Origin: Gloeopeniophorella convolvens
Taxonomy: Eukaryota > Basidiomycota > Agaricomycetes > Russulales
Direction: 5' to 3'
Assembly: GCA_022496205.1 (NCBI GenBank)
Contig: WTXD01000356.1
Span: 1-11,536, forward strand
Length of the DNA: 11,536 nt
Below are positions 1-8,868 of this stretch, piece by piece. Below the pieces are notes generated by a model, which worked only from the letters and a program-made list of their open reading frames with translations, did not search any database and had not been told where the DNA came from. Numbering within the stretch: position 1 is the first letter of the stretch; every line of letters starts with the position of its first letter. The translations under genes were made by a program, and so were the position numbers.

Positions 1-90
1 TAGATGTTCTTCGCGCAGATAATGTGCTCAGAACTCTCAAGGGAACATGCCTTCTCGACCGCTTACACAAGATTGAACTAACTCACATGG

Positions 91-410
91 TTACCGCTAT
101 CACCCCATCGTTTAGCTACTATCGTCACCGTCACTGTGCACCTCTTTGGCATCTTTGAAAAAGGAAATCAATGTACGCGCCTCCTGGGAAAGTGTGTCCT
201 GCAGACTCATCAGTAACAACCAGTTGATCCGCCGGATAGCCGTCTACCAGAGGCGGCTATCGAGTCACCCGGGCGCGATGCTGGGAAGTGCCAAGGAAAA
301 CGGGTCGCTCGCAGGTCACTATGGCTCGTATCGGAGAGTGTTCAGGGTCGCGGTCACTGTCGCTGGTGGGCTGCACTGCAGTTGGCCAAAACGGGTATCT
401 TCCTCTCATA
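91..410 (+). repeat. Upstream block shared with copy 2 (unit 1)
   Basis: This stretch upstream of copy 1 can be aligned by eye with about 2622-2925, upstream of copy 2. Shared landmarks include TTTAGCTACTATC against TTTGGCTACTATC, ACGCGCC followed by CCTGGGAAA, CCTGCAGACTC, and GTCGCTCGCAG followed by TCACT. It has no convincing coding exon; the ORFs in it show no family resemblance and are not conserved in frame. I read it as promoter and intergenic DNA copied along with the gene. The first 90 bases of the window hold nothing I can identify. Confidence 0.6.
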
Positions 411-425
411 GCCCCCCTCTCCAGA

Positions 426-431
426 TATAAA
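426..431 (+). promoter_or_regulatory. TATA-like box of copy 1
   Basis: TATAAA within CCAGATATAAAGG lies about 70 bp before the ATG at 497. Copy 2 has a matching CCAGGGATATAAG at almost the same distance (68 bp) from its ATG. The shared position and context support a core promoter element. The transcription start was not determined. Confidence 0.5.
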
Positions 432-496
432 GGTCGGTTGATGGCCTCTTACACTTCACGATTCAAAAACTCCCAATTCTCCATGTCATAAAACTC

Positions 497-1979
497 ATGA
501 AAGTAGAGCCGTGCACTGATGATTCTGACATTCATTTGATCCTTGGCCCTCTACGCTGGGTTACGGTGTCCTTTGATGACATCATCTCAGCCGCATGCAT
601 GGGTGAGTCGCAGCTACACCTATATGACCTTGCTATTCTAATATCTCGTTGAAAAGGTATACTCACCTCGCTAATGGCGATCGTGACTCTCGTCCTCTAG
701 TGAGATGCCTCTTGAGCTTGCATCAGCTGTTTCTTATATAGGACAGTCAAAAAGGCTTAAGAAACAAGGTCATTCTTGGCATGTTCATCGCAACCGCCAC
801 GATGTACATAATTTCTCTCACCGACTTTGTTGCAACCATCTACACAACTGTCCCCGTTAGTGACATCATACGGAAGGGCACTGCAACACATCTGAACTGG
901 TTTGGTTTCCTCGAGGATGGTCCCCTCTTACACATCCAAAGGTGGCTAGCACTTGTGGAAATCGGTGCTCCTTTGGCCAACGTAAGCTTGGAGACCTGGT
1001 GCAGACGATCGCTGGCTCATATCAACACGACATATCTCTAGGCTTTTCTTGGTGATGCAATCGTAATGTGGCGTGCGTGGATCATATGGGACAAATATAG
1101 AAAGGTTCTTGCAGTTTCGACCATTTTATCCCTCTCTACTCTCGGTGAGTGTACGCTCCGTTCATGCACGGGCGTGGCCAACATTCATTGTCCTGGAAGC
1201 TATCGGGATCTGGAGTTTGGGGACTGGCAGTGGAACCATCTCGCTAGGCCAATGCTCTAGGGCTAACACCCATAATAGTCTAACGGGGCTTGTCTACTGT
1301 ACCTTTTCGCTTGCTTCAAACCTCTGGGCATCTGGGCTGGTGGCGTGGAAGGCATGGTGCGGTGGGCCTGTCCGGATACTACATAGCCAAAGGCATTTGA
1401 CTCCTCCACAGGTCCCGCAGGAGACTGGTCAGGCATCTGCACAACGAAGGGTTTCGAGGTAGCGCGGTCGGGCGCACACTCGTCCTCCTCCTTGAGTCTC
1501 GCGCAGTGTACGGCTTGGTCTGGGTGCGGATGCGTTGTCGTGCACCAGCTTACACCATTATTCACGCTGGACCAGGCCCTGCTTATCAGCGCACTCTTAG
1601 CTTCGCTCACGTGCACGGGTGCGCACCCGATCTTGTGGATAGTGACCTTGGAGGACATTATAGTCAAAGACATTGTTTATGTGTCCGTGAGTACACTCAT
1701 GATGAATCCCGAAGGCACACGTTAAACCAGCGTCCTGAACTCGGACAGGCTATGTATCCCGGCGTAATCATATTGATTGTCGCTTTTCAAAGTAGATTCC
1801 GCGATGAAAACCCCAGCCCCAAATACGCGCCCGGGGTTGTCGTCGCCGGTCCGCGCGTTACAAAGTCCCTTGCGGAGATGCTCGAGGAGATCCCATGGGA
1901 CGATCACATAACTACCTCCCTGCAAGAGGAAATGCCTATGGAGAGGGTTATAGATATCAGCCCTTCTTACGTCACATGA
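497..1979 (+). CDS. Seven-helix membrane protein, basidiomycete family (copy 1, intact)
   Basis: Eight exons: 497-602, 657-699, 747-981, 1042-1144, 1200-1356, 1412-1523, 1576-1686, 1749-1979. All introns are GT-AG and 47-62 nt long. The spliced frame is open for 365 aa and ends in TGA. Hydrophobic stretches fit seven membrane helices, roughly residues 27-50, 57-85, 118-145, 150-170, 190-212, 237-265 and 284-306. Conserved motifs are QKGLRN just before helix 2, MWRAWIIWDK (137-146) and SLASNLWASGLVAWKAW (199-215). A charged loop RRRLVRHLHNEGFRG follows. The tail is hydrophilic and acidic. No signal peptide is evident. From memory this belongs to a large Agaricomycete family usually annotated only as hypothetical membrane proteins; a receptor or transporter role would be a guess. 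The start was chosen because copies 2 and 3 align from the same ATG (MKVEPCTDD, MEIEPCTDD, METEPC). The exon plan was checked against the other two copies. Confidence 0.82.
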
Positions 1980-2055
1980 GCTCGAGCTCTGTGCGGGCTT
2001 TCTGGCATTTGCATAGTTTAGACATACATCATTCTATCTCCAAGCACCACAGGTC
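1980..2055 (+). repeat. 3' flank conserved between copies
   Basis: Just after the copy 1 stop, the sequence GAGCTCGAGCTC through TTTGCATAGTTTAGACATA to CCAAGCACCACA matches the DNA after copy 2 (4776-4853) and after the fourth remnant (9451-9525). The shared core is TCTGCATA, then GGACATAA, then CTCCAA or TTCAAGC. It is probably 3' UTR carried along in the duplications. Confidence 0.6.
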
Positions 2056-2621
2056 TGATGCGCGTTTTTTTTTAGAATCCATTGGCGTGCACCTGTAAAT
2101 GCGTGTGTGTTACATATGCGCGCGCGGGTCTCGGACGTAGCGTAGATCGCGCACTGTGCGCGCACCGTACGTGCGCGATGACGGCCACCCGGCGGCCCAA
2201 CTACTAACGCGGGCGAGGGAGAGGTGCGGCAAGTTGCGCGCGTCGTCGCCTGCTGCGCGTGGGCGAACGCCGAAACGCGCGGGCATTGCGCCAGCACTGC
2301 TGGCAGGGTTTATAGCTGGAGTCGTAACTTGTACTTCGTTGTTACTTCGTTGTTGCTTCGTTGGGCAATCGTTGGGTGCCGATTCCCTGATGCGGCTGAC
2401 AGCGGGTTGGCCGTCACGTGCAGTCAACCCTTCTTGCTTCCTGCCAACACAGTCTGATGGCTACTACGTCCGATTGCTGCAGGCAATCGCGGGCGTCACA
2501 CATAACTCCCGCTCCTACGTACAGCGTACAGCTGACATGCTCCATCTATCTGCTCTAAGGGAAGCACGCAGCTACAATTTTAGTCTTGCTACTCATCAGT
2601 ATAACACTTGAAGCGACTAGC
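2056..2621. other. Intergenic DNA between copies 1 and 2
   Basis: No gene is supported here. The first half (about 2100-2290) is very GC-rich, full of CGCGCG runs, and open in several frames for that reason alone. It includes GCACCGTACGTGCGCGATGACGG, cut here as GCACCGTACGTGCGCG, which faintly resembles the minus-strand lipase remnants elsewhere in the window but is too short to call. A short tandem repeat sits at 2332-2364. The rest looks like ordinary flanking sequence. Confidence 0.4.
2332..2364 (+). repeat. Three-unit 11-bp tandem repeat
   Basis: Three 11-bp units follow each other directly: TACTTCGTTGT, TACTTCGTTGT, TGCTTCGTTGG. The first two are identical and the third has two changes. 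It lies in non-coding DNA between copies 1 and 2. Confidence 0.8.
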
Positions 2622-3292
2622 ATACCCGCTACTCACCCGATTGTTTGGCTACTATCTGTCGCCGTGCGTAACCAAGTTTTCAGGCAGCACGGCCCAATAT
2701 CCATCTTTAGATCTAGCTCTTTGAGGAATTGGCCATGCACGCGCCCCCTGGGAAACCACCCCCTGCAGACTCGTCGAGCATCGGCGGTGGCTGGCTTCGC
2801 GACGCTGGGAAAAGATGTTGGTGCAACAGTCGCTCGCAGATCACTGGGGCTCGGATCGTCAAATCTTCCGGAGCGGTGGACAGTGGGCTACGCCACAGCT
2901 GGTAAGAATGGGACTTCTTTCCTAGAAAAATGCTCGTACTTACCCGGCTTTCCATTCGATCTTCGTCTACAAGGTATGTATGTACTGAGTATGGCGACCG
3001 GTCTGTTCTTCGCTTCTATCCCCGGATTATCGTGCACCGCTTTCAGGCGCGGCGCTCCCAAAGTGTCGATGGGGTGCCTATATATGTATGGCCTGGTCGA
3101 ATATGTCTGCTCACACGACGCTCTCTGTTGTATGCATGACACGTGGTACGGCATGCAGCAACGGGCGTGAGATGCGCTGCGAGTACGCCTTGGTGATATA
3201 CAGCGCTTCATTTTCTTCCAGGGATATAAGAATGATCTCCGACTGCTTTTCACAAATGCAAAACCTCTCAAGCCCCCTTTCAAGTACAACCT
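2622..3292 (+). repeat. Upstream block of copy 2 with extra internal segment
   Basis: About 2622-2925 matches 91-410 upstream of copy 1, and about 3210-3292 matches 411-496. The roughly 280 bp between them (about 2926-3209) have no counterpart before copy 1. A long ORF crosses the block (2586-3170), but it spans the homologous non-coding flank and is not conserved there. I treat the block as regulatory and intergenic. Confidence 0.5.
3225..3230 (+). promoter_or_regulatory. TATA-like box of copy 2
   Basis: TATAAG within CCAGGGATATAAG lies 68 bp before the ATG at 3293. It corresponds to the CCAGATATAAAGG box of copy 1. Confidence 0.45.
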
Positions 3293-4775
3293 ATGGAAAT
3301 AGAGCCGTGCACCGACGATTCTGTCATTCATTTAATCCGTGGTCCTCTGCGCTTTGATACGGCGTATCCTGAACACATAGCATCAGCTGTATGCATGGGT
3401 GAGTCGCAGCTACGCTTATACAATCTTGCTACCTTGATGATTCGTTGCAAAGGTATACTCACCTCGCTAATGTTGATTGTGACTATCGTCCTTCAGTGAG
3501 ATTACTCTCGAACTCGTATCAGTTGTTTCTCATAAAGAACAGTAAAAAAGGCTTGAGGAACAAAGTCACTCTTGGGATGTTCATCGCGATTGCCACGATG
3601 TACATCGTTTCCCTCACCCACTTTCTTGCGATTGTGCACGCAGCCTTCACCGTCGTCGGCGACGTCTGGACAGGCACCACGACACATCTGACTTGGTTCG
3701 GTCTCCCCGATACGTCAGGTGGGCGGCGCTTGTGGAAGGCAGCGCCGTTTTGGTCAACGTAAGCGTAGAGAGCCGGTGCGGACAATCGCTAGCTGATACT
3801 AACGCGACATACCTCCAGGCTGTTCTTAATGATGGAATCGTAATGTGGCGTGCGTGGATTATATGGGACAGATCCAGAGAAGTTCTCGCAATTTCGACGG
3901 TTTTGTCCCTTGCCACTCTCGGTGAGTGTGAGCTCTGTTCATTCCCTGTGATGCGGCTAGTAACACCCTTTGTTCTGGAAGCTACCGGAATTTGGAGTGT
4001 GAGAACTGCCGGGGGAATCGCCTCGGGGGCCCAAGACGTCGGCGTAACACACTAGCGTCTTGGATCCGACATCCATGAAATCCTGACGACGCTTATCCTT
4101 TGCATCCTCTCGCTTGCTTCGAACCTCTGGGCATCTGGGTTGGTGGCGTGGAAGGCATGGTGCGGCCCTCGTCAGCATGCTATGTCGTCGAAGTTGAATG
4201 ACCCTCCATACGCAGGTCCCGCGGGAGACTGGTCGGGCAGCTACATAACGAAGGGTTTCGCGGTAACACGGTCGGACGCACACTCGTCCTCCTCCTCGAG
4301 TCCGGTGCAGTGTACAGCTTGGTCTGGGTGCGGATGCAGTCTTCTTGCGTAAGCTCAGACCCTTACTCACGCTGGCCCAGGGTCTGTTCATCGGTGCACT
4401 TCTGTCGTCCACGGGCGTGGGTGCAGATCAGATGGCAAGCTTGGTTGACGTCCTGGTCAGGGTCATAATATATATATCTGTGAGTCCACCCACAATAAAA
4501 CCCGAAGACATACGTTGAATCAGAGTCCTGGACTCGGATAGGCCATGTATCCGAACGCCATCCTGCTGATCATCGCTTTTCAAAATAGAACACGCATCGA
4601 AGATATCAGCTATGGAAACGCACCTAGGACTGGCGCCGCAGGTCTGCGTGTTACAAAGTCCCTCGCGGAGCTCCTTGAGGAGCTCCCATGCGACGTGCAT
4701 ACGACTACTTCAATGCAAGAGGAAATACCCATGGAGAGGGTCATAGATATCAGCCCTTCATACGTCACACCGTGA
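3293..4775 (+). pseudogene. Seven-helix membrane protein family, copy 2 (disrupted)
   Basis: Tandem copy of the gene at 497-1979 with the same eight-exon plan: 3293-3398, 3453-3495, 3543-3758, 3819-3921, 3982-4159, 4216-4327, 4381-4479, 4542-4775. Introns 1, 2, 3 and 7 are exactly as long as in copy 1 (54, 47, 60, 62 nt). It keeps LRNKVTLGMFIAIATMY, MWRAWIIWDR, SLASNLWASGLVAWKAW and the ending RVIDISPSYVTP. There are two lesions. Exon 3 is 19 nt shorter than in copy 1, so THLTWFG and the following RWAALVEGSAVLVN lie in different frames, with the switch near 3700-3715. Exon 5 carries an in-frame TAG at 4053-4055 inside a 21-nt longer loop. No GT-AG intron of plausible length removes either. 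The rest is well preserved, so inactivation looks recent, or a truncated product may be made. It is a pseudogene unless the sequence has errors. Confidence 0.75.
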
Positions 4776-4853
4776 GCTCTCGCTAAGCTCGGGTTCTCTA
4801 TTATCTGCATACGTACCCTGGACATAACCCATTGTATCTTCAAGCACCACATG
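4776..4853 (+). repeat. 3' flank of copy 2, conserved
   Basis: Matches the flank after copy 1 (1980-2055) and after the fourth remnant (9451-9525). Shared landmarks are GAGCTC, CGGGTTCTC, ATCTGCATA, CTGGACATAA and CTTCAAGCACCACA. It marks the end of the duplicated membrane-protein unit and is probably 3' UTR. Confidence 0.6.
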
Positions 4854-4948
4854 ACGTTAGGAGCTATTCGCGACCCAGATAATCCCGTCTTAAGATGTTT
4901 ACAACAACGTGCGTTACATATGACCTATATCTGTCACTCTACAACTTG

Positions 4949-5266
4949 TCATCTGAGGAACTCATCGTAGTTCGAGAGGTGCTTGTCGAATATATCTGGC
5001 ACGTTTCCGACGACGCACACCGTCGCGGGGTTGTCCTTCCTGGAGCACAAGTCCCGCGTCCCGAGTCCTGGATATGTACCTCACCACTCGGGTGGGAGTC
5101 TGAGGAACATGCCAGGCATTGTTGGGATCGGGTCCTTCATGTTGTTGACACGGTCACGCACCCGGAGTGGTTCACATCGATGTAGTCCGAGTTCGCGAAT
5201 GTCCGGTTCCTGACCCGCGGCAGCTCGTAGCCGTACGTGCGCGCCGTCACGCGCGCTCGACGGCAG
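4949..5266 (-). pseudogene. Class 3 (fungal) lipase, C-terminal remnant
   Basis: Read on the minus strand, consecutive pieces match the C-terminal third of fungal secreted triacylglycerol lipases (Lipase_3 family, Rhizomucor-lipase type), but in changing frames. In order: LPSSA, then VTARTYGYELPRVRNRTFA, then RVNNMKDPIPTMPGMFLR, then HPSGEVHIQDSG, then DLCSRKDNPATVCVVGNVPD, followed by IFDKHLSNYDEFLR and a stop at 4949. In working enzymes these correspond to the GYGLPRVGN strand, the loop with the catalytic aspartate (NNKDDPVP), the loop with the catalytic histidine (HPSGEVHI) and the cysteine-bearing tail. The upstream half with the GHSLG nucleophile elbow is absent. At least three frame changes make this a dead copy. 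It lies convergent to copy 2, just past its 3' flank. The family call rests on remembered motifs. Confidence 0.7.
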
Positions 5267-5436
5267 GAGAAAGAAATATATGTACTACGTATTGTTATAA
5301 TAGGAACATGTGAATCGTTAGTAACGAGGTGTGCGTGTATGTCCCACTTTTAGCTCATGATGGGACTGCGTGAGTGGCGCTCCCCCGGTCTAGGTAACGA
5401 AGATAACACAGGCCCAGTGAGCATCATCCGTTGATA

Positions 5437-5862
5437 TCAAGCAAATAATAACATGCTCACATACGAATTGTCCCCGCCTCCGAGTTGTTCATCAAACTGA
5501 ATCAAACTGCCGTATCCAAGAAGGTTACCGTCGTATGGAATCTCCGAGTCCTCATCTTCCTCGGAATCGGGCAAGTTCTCGTCCCCATCCCAGCGAAAGT
5601 TGGGGACAAGCCTTTCAAGCCTAGCTGCATCGTCGGCAGGGATCGTGCAGTTCCAGACGCTGAGCTCCTTGATCGGCGTTTCCAAATCCTCCCGACACTT
5701 GGTCAGACTGCTGATTAGATCGGGGAAGATTAGAGAGTCCGTATCCTCGACGGTTTCGGTGAAATCGACGTTGTTCAGGGAGAGGGATGTCAGCTGGGAG
5801 AAGAGGAATGGTTGCACACGAGCAGTGTCACGGCGCTCTTGTAATTGTATGTGCTGACTAGC
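5437..5862 (-). pseudogene. F-box/LRR-type protein, C-terminal exon only
   Basis: A minus-strand frame is open from a plausible acceptor (GAGATACAG just before 5862) to a stop at 5437, about 141 codons. It reads FSQLTSLSLNNVDF, then TPIKELSVWNCTIPADDAAR, then LERLVPNFRWDG and an acidic run DSEEDEDSE. This layout (leucine-rich strand, an 'IKEL...C' strand, 'ARLERLVP...WDG', then an acidic tail) is what I know from the ends of many Agaricomycete F-box proteins, in which the F-box binds Skp1 and the LRR part binds the target. No F-box or earlier repeats can be found upstream; the next DNA on that side is the unrelated GC-rich Pro/Ala gene. The frame continues to 6054, but that part is Arg/Cys-rich GC shadow. 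It is probably a truncated gene. An intact short gene cannot be fully excluded. Confidence 0.6.
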
Positions 5863-6398
5863 CTGTATCTCTGTGGCGCCTGTCGCATTCGAGCGAGAGG
5901 ACGCGCAGACCATCATCGCCCAGGGGAGCAAGTCAGTGGGCTGGCAGCGGCAGTGGCGGGCGCGGCAGCGCGGACGCGAGCGCCGCGTCGAGCAGCATGC
6001 TGCCCCGCACGCACCCGCATCAGCAACGCAACGCAATGCAGCGCATAGAGGCACGCAGGGACGCAGGCGATCTCAACCTGCAGCCGCAGCTCCTTCTCGG
6101 CCGCGCGCGCGCACTCGGCATGGGCCTATCGTCGTGTTGACTAGCTGGGAGCATGGGAGGGAAGATGGGGGCGCACGGCGCCGGGCGGTGACGACGCCGT
6201 AGCGCTCGCGGAGAGTTTGAAATCTTCTCGTGCGGGGGTGCCGGTCAGCAGAGATGTAGAGAGAAAGGATGGGGACGTAGGCGCTTACTTGTCCTCGTAG
6301 CGCTGCGCGCGGACGGGCGCGGGGGGCAGCGGCTGTGTAGCGGACGGACGTTAGTGTGCGAGCGGGAGTGCGGGGGACTTGGGGGCGGGGACACGCAC

Positions 6399-6656
6399 AC
6401 GCGTGGGGTCTCCGGTTTTGATGGTTGCGGGGGGCGGGTCGGCAGACGCGGGGGTGGGGGTGGACATCGTGGAAGAGCGGGGGGCGGGGGCGGGGGCGCT
6501 TGCAGGCTTGGTTACATACTGCCACTTCGTCTTGGGCGCATACACACGGTCACGCACGACTCGGGCACGATGTGCTGGTGGCTTGGGGGAATGCACGCGC
6601 GTGCAGTCTTCGGTTTTGATGTTCGCGGGGGGCGGGTCTGGTGCGGGGGTGGCCAT
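6399..6656 (-). repeat. Duplicated N-terminal coding segment within copy A
   Basis: Two stretches, 6597-6656 and 6399-6467, repeat the same start: ATG, a Pro-rich run, then CCCGCRACCATCAAAACC-like sequence (DPPPA-IKT-D-TR in both). Both reach a possible GTGCRT donor at the same point. A third, partial version (MVTPVPDPPPAT) begins copy B at 10237. This suggests an internal or tandem duplication of the first exon. Confidence 0.55.
6426..6497 (+). other. G-run cluster (possible G-quadruplex)
   Basis: The plus strand carries many runs of 3-6 G: GGGGGGCGGG, GGGGGTGGGGGTGG, GGGGGGCGGGGGCGGGGGCG. On the opposite strand they encode the Pro/Ala-rich start of copy A, so codon composition explains them. 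Four or more closely spaced G-tracts could still fold. Confidence 0.4.
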
Positions 6657-7431
6657 TGTGGATGTCGATGAGGGCGCGTAAAGTCACCAGTCTATGTAAG
6701 CAACAACCGCCAGTTCCTGTTGAACACCACCACTGGCAGTCTCCATCAAACTTCACTGGGCTACGGTTGCCTCAATATCCGTCTCCTTCTCTTCCATCTT
6801 TGAACACGGTCAATCTCTGTCGTTCTGTTTCTGAGTTGAGGCAGGGTGGAGACTTTGGCTTGTGCATACTGTTACTGCACACGGAACCTGGCGTTACAGC
6901 TGGTCTCGAAAGGCTCGGAAGTCACGTCGCGCGGCGTCAATGTATAGGGTACATATATGAAGGTTCAAGAAAGCGAACGATTCAGCGAGCAGTGGTGTGT
7001 GTCAGGCTGGCCGCTGACTACAGAGATCGTGGCGCGTCACCAACCAGCCACATGTTACATGGTATCATAACAGCCTCCCAAGCATGCACCAAAACATCCC
7101 CGCCGTCCAGCGGCCCCAACCTTCGATATCATAGCACGTTATTCCTCAGGCGCCCCTTTCGTCGCCGGCTTACCGTACTTTGTTCGTAGGATTCCAGGTC
7201 TACAAATGCTGTCGTCATGCACGGAACGTCCATCCGATTGTACATGATCCTGGTAGGGATTGAGAACACAGTTGACCATGGCAACTTGACGGCAACAAGA
7301 CCCAATCGTGATGCGCTACCAGCATACAGTGCCGGTTCGGGGTTTTGTCTGCGTATATCAGAGACGACATTCGGTACACTGGGGATCCAACCGCTACCCT
7401 TTCCTCCCTCAAGGCTCAAAAGGCTCAAGTC
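6657..7431. other. Intergenic region between copy A and copy 3
   Basis: This is the shared upstream space of two divergent genes (copy A on minus, copy 3 on plus). The long plus-strand ORF at 6641-7189 starts inside copy A and shows no domain, membrane segment or low-complexity signal, so I do not call it. A pyrimidine-rich stretch (TCCGTCTCCTTCTCTTCC near 6779) and GGGTACATATATGAAGG near 6950 are the only promoter-like items. No match to the conserved TATA block of copies 1 and 2 was found; GCGTATATCAG near 7350 is a weak candidate for copy 3. Confidence 0.35.
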
Positions 7432-8868
7432 ATGGAGACAGAACCATGCCTCCCGGGTACCTTTGTTCAAGGCTTTACGGGTGAAGCTATCGTCCAGCTT
7501 GAAAGCACCAATTTTGGTTTTTACGAACTCGACAACATTCCTTCGGCTGTATGTTTTGGTGAGGCCTCAGCCATGATATTGACCGAGCCCCTCCGCAATC
7601 TGATACACATGCGCGCGCAGGCGCAGTCACCTCCCTGACCATTATTTCAATCTCTCTCCTTAGGTAAGCACTGTGCCAGAGCCTGCGCACAGCACTTCCC
7701 CTCATGCAGAACAGCCAGAAAAGCCTCCGGAACATGGTCGTTCTTCGCATGTTCATTGTGATTGTCATCATGTACCTCAACTCGCTCGCCCACTTCGTAG
7801 CCATGCACTACGAGCTCTCTGGATTCGGCGAGGTCTTGATGGGTACTGTCACACATCAAAAGTGGTTAAGGTCGGCATACATCACTATTAGCTGGCCGAG
7901 GTCGGTGGAAGGCAGCGCCGCGCTGGTTAACGTACGCTCCAAGGTTAATCGTGTCGAAGATAGGCTGACTTAGACGAGGCGTGTATATGCTTAGGTTCTC
8001 CTCAGCGACATCATCGTGATGTGGCGCGCTTGGCTGATATGGGACAAGTCTAAAAGGGTTCTCGCCGCGTCTACTATCTTGTCTCTGGCTACTGTAGGTG
8101 AGGACGAAGCTGGTTTCTACCCGGCGTACTTCTTTTGACACAGTAAAATACATTCATCTGGTACTAGCTGTTGGCATCTGGAGCACGATAACCGAGGGAG
8201 GGATCACGTCGCGGAATGAAGACCTCCCCAATCTGTTATTCTCCGTCTCTAAAACCTTCTTTCTCTGCGTCCTCTCACTCGCTTCAAACCTCTGGGCATT
8301 TGTACTGATCGCGTGGAAGGCATGGTGCGGTGTCCTTGTTTGGTCGCTACAATACCTAAGACGGATGACTTCATTCAATTTGTAGGTACCGCAGGCGACT
8401 GGTCAAAGATTTCCATAATGAGGGATTCCGCGGTAGTCCAGTCGGGCGCACACTTGCCCTCCTCCTCGAGTCCGGCGGGGTGTATAGCTTGTTATGGGTA
8501 AGTGTGTGCTCGGCTTATAGAAGCCTGGTCCCTGTTGAAGCCACATTGGCATAGGCCTCTTACATAGCTGTAATTGTATCTACGCGTGTGCCGAACGATC
8601 GCACCATATCCCTTTTAGAAGAAGTGTTAGCGGCGATGGTTGCCTATGTTACAGTAAGTGTATCAACGACGAACTATGCACATGACGACTTGTCCTCAAT
8701 ATGCTCACACTCGGACAGGCCATGTACCCCAACGCAATCCTGCTGATCGCTGATCTACAGAAGTCGGCATACAACGAAACGTTTGCTTGTCAAACTCTGC
8801 CTCGCTCTAACGCCGCAGGACCTTCTGCCACAAAATATCTTGCAGATCTACTCGAGGGATTCCCATGA
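7432..8868 (+). CDS. Seven-helix membrane protein family, copy 3 (tail truncated by TGA)
   Basis: Eight exons: 7432-7558, 7621-7663, 7715-7931, 7995-8097, 8168-8324, 8386-8497, 8555-8653, 8719-8868. Introns are 51-70 nt. The spliced frame is open for 335 aa. Exons 2, 4, 5 and 6 have exactly the same length as in copy 1, and all intron phases agree. It keeps MWRAWLIWDKSKRVLA, SLASNLWAF..AWKAW, RRRLVKDFHNEGFRG, GRTLALLLESGGVY and the last helix AMYPNAILLIADLQ. All seven predicted helices are present. It is clearly more diverged than copies 1 and 2 are from each other, with a different N-terminus after METEPC. The stop TGA at 8866-8868 falls where copy 1 has TGG (EEIPWDDH against EGFP-stop-DNH), and the frame stays open to a second TGA at 8977-8979. 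The lost piece is the hydrophilic tail, so the membrane core could still work. Function is unknown. Confidence 0.72.

Larger units (their letters stand above)
5960..6656 (-). pseudogene. Pro/Ala-rich, possibly coiled-coil protein of unknown function (copy A)
   Basis: Not recognised. From ATG 6656 the minus strand encodes a Pro-rich start (MATPAPDPPPANIKTEDCTR), then KTKWQYVTKP, then a near-repeat of the start (MSTPTPASADPPPATIKTG, from 6467). A good intron follows at 6398-6333 (GTGCGT donor, CTAAC branch site, ACACAG acceptor). The next exon, 6332-6289, reads PLPPAPVRAQRYED. A second intron, 6288-6224 (GTAAGC donor), leads to KFQTLRERYGVVTARRR. A further block in another frame, HAECARAAEKELRLQVEI, lies near 6120 and matches copy B at about 10140. 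The charged heptad-like blocks suggest a coiled coil. I could not join that last block in frame, and later sequence shifts frame against copy B, so I call it decayed. A working gene with a missed intron remains possible. Confidence 0.45.

Noticed and set aside
1263..1673. 136-codon minus-strand ORF
   Set aside because: It is antisense to exons 5-7 of copy 1, whose spliced frame is supported by two paralogues.
2110..2280. Possible third lipase remnant on the minus strand after copy 1
   Set aside because: Only a short GC-rich match (CCGTACGTGCGCG) resembles the other lipase remnants, and no ordered motif series could be read in any frame.
2586..3170. 194-codon plus-strand ORF before copy 2
   Set aside because: Its first half lies in the upstream block shared with copy 1, where the frame is not conserved, and the rest is in the segment absent from copy 1. 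It has no family motif or splice logic.
4038..4055. An 18-nt GT...AG segment that would remove the TAG of copy 2
   Set aside because: It is far shorter than any intron here (47-70 nt), and copies 1 and 3 have no intron at this position.
4895..5185. 96-codon plus-strand ORF
   Set aside because: It is antisense to the lipase remnant, whose motifs on the minus strand explain this stretch better.
6641..7189. 182-codon plus-strand ORF
   Set aside because: It begins antisense to the start of copy A and shows no domain or membrane features; probably chance.
8866..8868. TGA as a selenocysteine or programmed readthrough codon
   Set aside because: Fungi of this kind are not known to use selenocysteine, paralogues have Trp or Cys here, and the following bases (GAC) are not a strong readthrough context that I know of.
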